A stretch of 64,000 bases of DNA from Pseudomonadota bacterium (GTDB taxonomy: Bacteria > Pseudomonadota > Alphaproteobacteria > Rhodobacterales > Rhodobacteraceae): contig JAIUPD010000015.1 in assembly GCA_020161615.1 (NCBI GenBank), forward strand, positions 1-64,000, read 5' to 3'. Each line of letters starts with the position of its first letter. Within the stretch, counting starts at the first letter, position 1. Positions 60,274 to 64,000 of the stretch are shown in pieces. Made by a program: the position numbers and the translations under genes. Under the pieces are notes generated by a model. The model was not told the DNA's origin. It was given only the letters and a program-made list of their open reading frames with translations, and did no database searches.

Positions 60274-61023
60274 ATGACCGAGATGAGCATCGAGGACTAT
60301 CTGGCCCATGGCGGCAAGCTGACCTCGCCGGGCAACGTCCCCGCCCGCTACCGGGGGGAACTCCTGCGGCTGATGGCGTCTTTCGTGGACAGCGAGCTGG
60401 CGGCCTCGGCCGGGTTCGCGGACTCGATCAACGACGCGCCGGGGATCAAGAGCCGCATCGCCGCGGCCAAGATCACCCTTGAAAAGGCCGATCATGCCGA
60501 GCGCGTGCTGCGGCTGATGGCTGAATTCGGGGTCGATACCGAGCGGTATGAGGGCGTCCATCCCTGGGCCGACCGGCTGCCGCGCGGCGCCGATATCGGC
60601 GCGACCCGGCGGGACGGCGACATGCGCCTGTCGGTCTTCCACTACCCGTTGCAGGGCTGGATCGACGCCGTGGTGATGAACGTGGTGCAGGGGCTGGCGG
60701 CCAAGGTGCAGTTGGCGGAGCTGTCGCAGGTCAGCTACCAGCCGCTCGCCGAAGTCTTCCGCGCCATCGCCCCGGTCGAGGCCCGCCACGCCGAACTTGG
60801 CATCGAGGGGCTGGCGCAGATCGCCCAGACCGAGGGCGGCCGCGCGGCGGCCGAGGCCTCGCTCGCCTATTGGCTGCCCCGCGTGGCGGCCGGCTTCGGC
60901 GCGGCCAATTCGGCACGGTTCGAGCGGCTCAGCCGTCTGGGCCTTCGGCACCGGACCAATGCCGCGATGCTGGCGGAATGGGAGGCCGAGATCGCCGCCC
61001 TCCGCACCGATCTTACGCTCTGA
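60274..61023 (+). CDS. Extra PaaA/PaaC-like ferritin-fold protein in the paa operon
   Basis: A 249-residue helical protein belonging to the phenylacetate catabolic (PF05138-like) ferritin superfamily. Metal-ligand-like motifs are KITLEKADHAERVLRLMAEF (E-x3-H) and APVEARHAELGIEGLAQIAQ (ExxH), with SFVDSELAASAGF supplying a possible third Glu. It is shorter than PaaA and lacks the PaaA C-terminus. It lies between paaE and paaZ with 10-11 bp gaps and a gaggag ribosome site, so it belongs to the operon. Its role is unknown; a paralogous di-iron subunit or quality-control factor is possible. Confidence 0.82.
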   Translation: MTEMSIEDYLAHGGKLTSPGNVPARYRGELLRLMASFVDSELAASAGFADSINDAPGIKSRIAAAKITLEKADHAERVLRLMAEFGVDTERYEGVHPWADRLPRGADIGATRRDGDMRLSVFHYPLQGWIDAVVMNVVQGLAAKVQLAELSQVSYQPLAEVFRAIAPVEARHAELGIEGLAQIAQTEGGRAAAEASLAYWLPRVAAGFGAANSARFERLSRLGLRHRTNAAMLAEWEAEIAALRTDLTL

Positions 61024-61034
61024 AAGGACCCGTC

Positions 61035-63083
61035 ATGACGGATCAGACCCCCCTCCGGCTGAAAAGCTACATCTGCGGTGAATGGAAAGCCGGATCGCGC
61101 GACGGCCAGCTTCTGCGCGATGCCGGCACCGGCGCTCCGGTGGCGCTGATCGACGCCTCGGGGCTCGATATGGCGGGGGCGCTGGATTACGGGCGCAAGT
61201 CCGGCAAGGCGCTGAGGGCGATGACCTTCCACCAGCGGGCCGAGATGCTGAAGGCGTTGGCCAAGGCCCTGACCGAGCAGAAGGCCGAGTTTCACGCGCT
61301 GTCCCTGGCGACCGGCGCCACCCCGCGCGACGGGATGGTGGATATCGAGGGCGGGTTTCACACGCTGTTCAGCTATTCCGGGCAGGGGCGGCGCGAATTG
61401 CCGAACACCCGGGTCCTGACCGAAGGCGCGGTCGAAGGCCTGTCCAAGGACGGCAGCTTCAGCGCCCAGCATATCCTGACGCCACTGCAGGGCGTTGCGG
61501 TGCATATCAACGCCTTCAACTTCCCGGTCTGGGGCATGCTGGAGAAACTGGCGCCGACCCTGCTGGCGGGGATGCCGGCCATCGTCAAACCGGCCTCTCA
61601 GACCGCCTATCTGACCGAACTGGTGGTCCGCCGCATCGTCGAGTCGGGCATCCTGCCCGAAGGCGCGCTGCAACTGATCTGCGGCTCGACCGGCGATCTG
61701 CTGGACCATGTGACCGGGCAGGATGTGGTGACCTTCACCGGCTCGGCCAATACCGGGCGGATGCTGCGCACGTCGAAGGCCATCGTCGAGAATTCGGTCC
61801 GCTTCACCATGGAGGCGGACAGCCTCAACGCCGCGGTGCTGGGCCCCGACGCCGGGCCGGGTACGCCGGAATTCGACCTTTTCGTCAAGGAAGTGGTGCG
61901 CGAGATGACGGTGAAGGCCGGGCAGAAATGCACCGCCATCCGCCGCGTCCTGGTGCCGCGCGCGCAAGTGCAGGCGGTGACCGAGGCGCTGTCGCTGGCG
62001 CTGGGCAAGATGGGCGTGGGCCTGCCGGGGGACGAGGTCACGCGGATGGGCGCGCTCGCCTCGATGGCGCAGCGCGACGAGGTGCGGGCCCGCATCCGCG
62101 ACCTTCAGGACGATGCCGAGATCGTGGTCGGCAACCCGGATGCCGTGACGCTGGTCTCGGGCGACGCCGACCGGGGCGCCTTCCTGAACCCCGTTGTCCT
62201 CTATTGCGACCGGCCCGACACGGCCCGCGCCGTGCATGATGTCGAGGCTTTCGGCCCCGTCTCCACCCTCATGCCCTATGACGATCTGGAGGAAGCCGTG
62301 GCGCTGACCCAGCGCGGCAAGGGCTCGCTGGCGGCGTCGGTCTTCACCGACGACCCGGCGGTGGCGGAAGCGGCGGTGCTGGGCATGGCGCCTTTCCACG
62401 GCCGGATCCTGCTGGGCAACCGCGCCAGCGCCAAGACTTCCACCGGCCACGGCGCGCCTCTGCCCAATCTGGTGCACGGCGGCCCCGGCCGCGCCGGTGG
62501 CGGCGAGGAAATGGGCGGCATCCGCGGCGTGAAACACTTCATGCAGCGCACGGCGGTGCAGGGAACGCCCAAGCTGCTCAGCGCCGTGACCGGCCGCTGG
62601 ATCCCGGGCGCGCCCACGCGTGAGGATATCCACCCGTTCCGCAAATCGCTGGCGGATCTGAGGGTCGGCGACCGGATCGTCACCGCCACGCGGGAAGTGA
62701 CGCTTGACGACATCGAGCATTTCGCCCGCTTCACGGGCGATACCTTCTACGCCCATATGGACGAGGAAGCCGCCAAGGCGAACCCGTTCTTCGACGGGCG
62801 TGTGGCGCATGGCTATCTGATCGTCAGCTTCGCCGCCGGCCTCTTCGTGCAGCCGGATCCCGGCCCGGTCTTGGCCAATTACGGCGTCGACAACCTGCGC
62901 TTCCTGACGCCGGTCAATCCGGGCGACGTTTTGGGGGTCGAGCTGACCTGCAAGGAGATCAACCCTCGCGAAAACGCCGATCATGGCGAGGTCCGCTGGG
63001 ATTGCCGCGTCACCAACCAGACCGGCGCCGTGGTCGCGCAATACGACGTGTTGACCATGGTGGCGAAAACCTGGCCGCAGTAA
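61035..63083 (+). CDS. paaZ: Bifunctional oxepin-CoA hydrolase / 3-oxo-5,6-dehydrosuberyl-CoA semialdehyde dehydrogenase
   Basis: A 682-residue fusion enzyme. The N-terminal aldehyde dehydrogenase domain (about residues 1-520) has GVAVHINAFNFPVWGMLEKL, the catalytic Glu in FTMEADSLN and the catalytic Cys in VKAGQKCTAIRRVLVP. The C-terminal MaoC-type hydratase domain (about 540-682) carries RFTGDTFYAHMDEEAAKANP and the FDGRVAHGYLI active-site His. It opens the oxepin ring and oxidises the aldehyde. It starts 11 bp after the extra ferritin-like gene. Its stop abuts an inverted copy of the intergenic element. Confidence 0.96.
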   Translation: MTDQTPLRLKSYICGEWKAGSRDGQLLRDAGTGAPVALIDASGLDMAGALDYGRKSGKALRAMTFHQRAEMLKALAKALTEQKAEFHALSLATGATPRDGMVDIEGGFHTLFSYSGQGRRELPNTRVLTEGAVEGLSKDGSFSAQHILTPLQGVAVHINAFNFPVWGMLEKLAPTLLAGMPAIVKPASQTAYLTELVVRRIVESGILPEGALQLICGSTGDLLDHVTGQDVVTFTGSANTGRMLRTSKAIVENSVRFTMEADSLNAAVLGPDAGPGTPEFDLFVKEVVREMTVKAGQKCTAIRRVLVPRAQVQAVTEALSLALGKMGVGLPGDEVTRMGALASMAQRDEVRARIRDLQDDAEIVVGNPDAVTLVSGDADRGAFLNPVVLYCDRPDTARAVHDVEAFGPVSTLMPYDDLEEAVALTQRGKGSLAASVFTDDPAVAEAAVLGMAPFHGRILLGNRASAKTSTGHGAPLPNLVHGGPGRAGGGEEMGGIRGVKHFMQRTAVQGTPKLLSAVTGRWIPGAPTREDIHPFRKSLADLRVGDRIVTATREVTLDDIEHFARFTGDTFYAHMDEEAAKANPFFDGRVAHGYLIVSFAAGLFVQPDPGPVLANYGVDNLRFLTPVNPGDVLGVELTCKEINPRENADHGEVRWDCRVTNQTGAVVAQYDVLTMVAKTWPQ

Positions 63084-63403
63084 CCCGCGGCGAGGCCGGG
63101 CGAAGGCGGGGGACCAGCCCCCTCGGCTCCCGGCCGCGCCACGGGCGCGTTTCCGAGACGCCGCTCACCCCCCGCCAAAGGGGACCCTCGGGCCCCCTTT
63201 GGAAACCCCCGAGGATATTGAAGAACAAAGATGAAGATTAAGAGGGCGTTAACCGGCCTTCTTTGCGCTCTAAATATCCTCGGGGGGTGAATGCCCGCAG
63301 GGCAGAGGGGGGCAGACGGCCCCCCTTCTTCAGCGCGGCGGCACGCCGCGCCGCTGGTCGCCCGAGGCGCTCGCGGCAGCGGGCAACGAGGGCGAAAGCC
63401 CTC
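63084..63403 (-). repeat. Complete copy of the dispersed intergenic element, inverted
   Basis: On the minus strand the order is A then B, starting at the panE stop (tgagagggctttcgccctcg). CCCCCGAGGATATTT at 63286-63270 is followed by CAAAGA; the mirror CCCCCGAGGATATT lies at 63208-63221 on the plus strand. GCGTTTCCGAGACGCCGC (63148-63165) and a gggggaccagccccc hairpin adjoin the paaZ side. Sequence and order match the copies at 9.3 and 33.9 kb. Confidence 0.9.
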
Positions 63404-64000
63404 TCAGCTTTCTTCCAGCAGGCCCACCATCATCGCCAGCGCCCAATTCAGCGGCGTCGGCACGCCGAACGCGGCGCCGCGGCGGGCGATGTCGCCGTTG
63501 AGCTGGGCGATCTCGGTGCGTTTGCCGGCCATCACGTCCTGCGCGGTCGAGGACAGCTGCGCCGGCATCGTCACCGTCAGCGCCATCACCCGTTCCAGCA
63601 TGTCGGCGGGCAGCGTCACGCCGCTGGCCGCGGCCACGGCGCGGCATTCCTCGACCAGCGCCGAGAAGGTGGCCCGGGCCTCGGGCCTTGTGGCGATGGT
63701 GCCGTAATCGCGCAGCGTCAGGGCCGAGATCGCGTTCAGCGCGCAGTTCAGCGTGAGCTTGGTCCAGAGCGCGCTGTCCGCCTGGGGCGAGACCTCGGCC
63801 GGGACCTGCACCGCCCGGAACCGCGCCGCCGCGGCCTGGGCGCCCGGACCTTCGCCCAGCACCAGATCGCCCCGGCCGCGGTGCAGCACATGCCCGGGTC
63901 CGGCCAGGGCGGCGGCGACATAGACCACGGCGGGCAGCACCGGGCGGTCCAGGATCTCGGCCAGGATCTCGGCATTGCCGATGCCGTTCTGCAGGCTCAT
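63404..64000 (-). CDS. 2-dehydropantoate 2-reductase (KPR family), C-terminal part; start lies beyond the window
   Basis: The visible 198 codons begin inside the enzyme. MSLQNGIGNAEILAEIL matches the internal L.NG.GN segment that follows the N-terminal Rossmann domain, so the M at 64000 is not the start. The C-terminal domain is clear: WTKLTLNCALNAISALTLRD (Lys/Asn catalytic region) and SSTAQDVMAGKRTEIAQLNG with DIARRGAAFGVPTPLN. The family reduces ketopantoate in pantothenate synthesis, but KPR paralogues have other 2-oxo substrates. Confidence 0.9.
   Translation of the reverse strand: MSLQNGIGNAEILAEILDRPVLPAVVYVAAALAGPGHVLHRGRGDLVLGEGPGAQAAAARFRAVQVPAEVSPQADSALWTKLTLNCALNAISALTLRDYGTIATRPEARATFSALVEECRAVAAASGVTLPADMLERVMALTVTMPAQLSSTAQDVMAGKRTEIAQLNGDIARRGAAFGVPTPLNWALAMMVGLLEES

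Overview
The window is a 64 kb stretch of high-GC alphaproteobacterial chromosome. It looks like family Rhodobacteraceae (Rhodobacter/Paracoccus-type). The pointers are the aa3 oxidase order ctaC-ctaB-small ORF-ctaG-ctaE-surf1-thrC-M16 peptidase, a PhyR/NepR/EcfG stress locus, an FNR-type box, and GC-rich stem-loops at gene ends. The genus cannot be fixed from the sequence alone. No rRNA, tRNA, CRISPR or prophage was seen. The only mobile element is the end of an IS3-family insertion sequence at the left edge.

Layout. 1-5.5 kb: IS end, then a leftward block (FAD amine/amino-acid oxidoreductase, AMACR-like CoA transferase/racemase, glycerophosphodiesterase with a tiny coupled upstream ORF, Cys/Met PLP enzyme, Lrp-type regulator). 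5.7-9.3 kb: small lipoprotein, trxB, Nudix hydrolase, secreted lipase-like hydrolase, sulfotransferase-like protein. 9.7-13.8 kb: sodium:solute symporter with its small partner, hisA, a WYL regulator with a divergent small ORF, and an unlisted 55-residue zinc-ribbon membrane protein. 14-18.6 kb: GNAT, scoAB (succinyl-CoA:3-ketoacid CoA transferase), a phospholipase D-like lipoprotein, a persulfide dioxygenase-like MBL protein. 18.6-24.1 kb: topA, dprA, tldD, all leftward. 24.3-33.9 kb: the cytochrome aa3 operon running into thrC, M16 peptidase, GNAT, DUF1697 and a GlcD/D2HGDH-type flavoprotein. 34.3-38.8 kb: FolB with an extra C-terminal domain, SleB-type hydrolase, and a PPDK-like protein with a degraded ATP-grasp half.

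38.9-47.1 kb is a general-stress-response island. It holds SH3/glycine-zipper and PRC-barrel envelope proteins, an AI-2E-type permease, an HWE-type histidine kinase, ecfG, nepR, phyR, dps, DUF1328, DUF883 and a holin-like membrane protein. Sites matching the EcfG consensus (GGAAC-N16/17-nGTT) precede most of these transcription units. One perfect palindrome between nepR and phyR carries two superimposed, oppositely directed promoters. 47.4-51.2 kb: glyQ and glyS with a conserved-looking ORF between them; glyS contains a low-GC patch. 51.4-54.2 kb: a secreted SPOR/PG-binding/trypsin-like protein with lost catalytic residues, and an EamA transporter. 54.3-63.1 kb: phenylacetate catabolism (paaX, thiolase paaJ, paaABCDE, an extra PaaA-like protein, paaZ) with a clear promoter and two candidate operators. 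The right edge cuts a 2-dehydropantoate 2-reductase.

The most unusual non-coding signal is a dispersed two-part intergenic element of about 340 bp. Three complete copies (9.3, 33.9 and 63.1 kb) lie exactly between convergent genes, abutting their stop codons. Half-copies or a variant lie at the 3' ends of other genes (0.15, 7.1 and 22.5 kb). The core is an inverted pair of CCCCCGAGGATATTT-N6-CAAAGA modules flanked by nested stem-loops.
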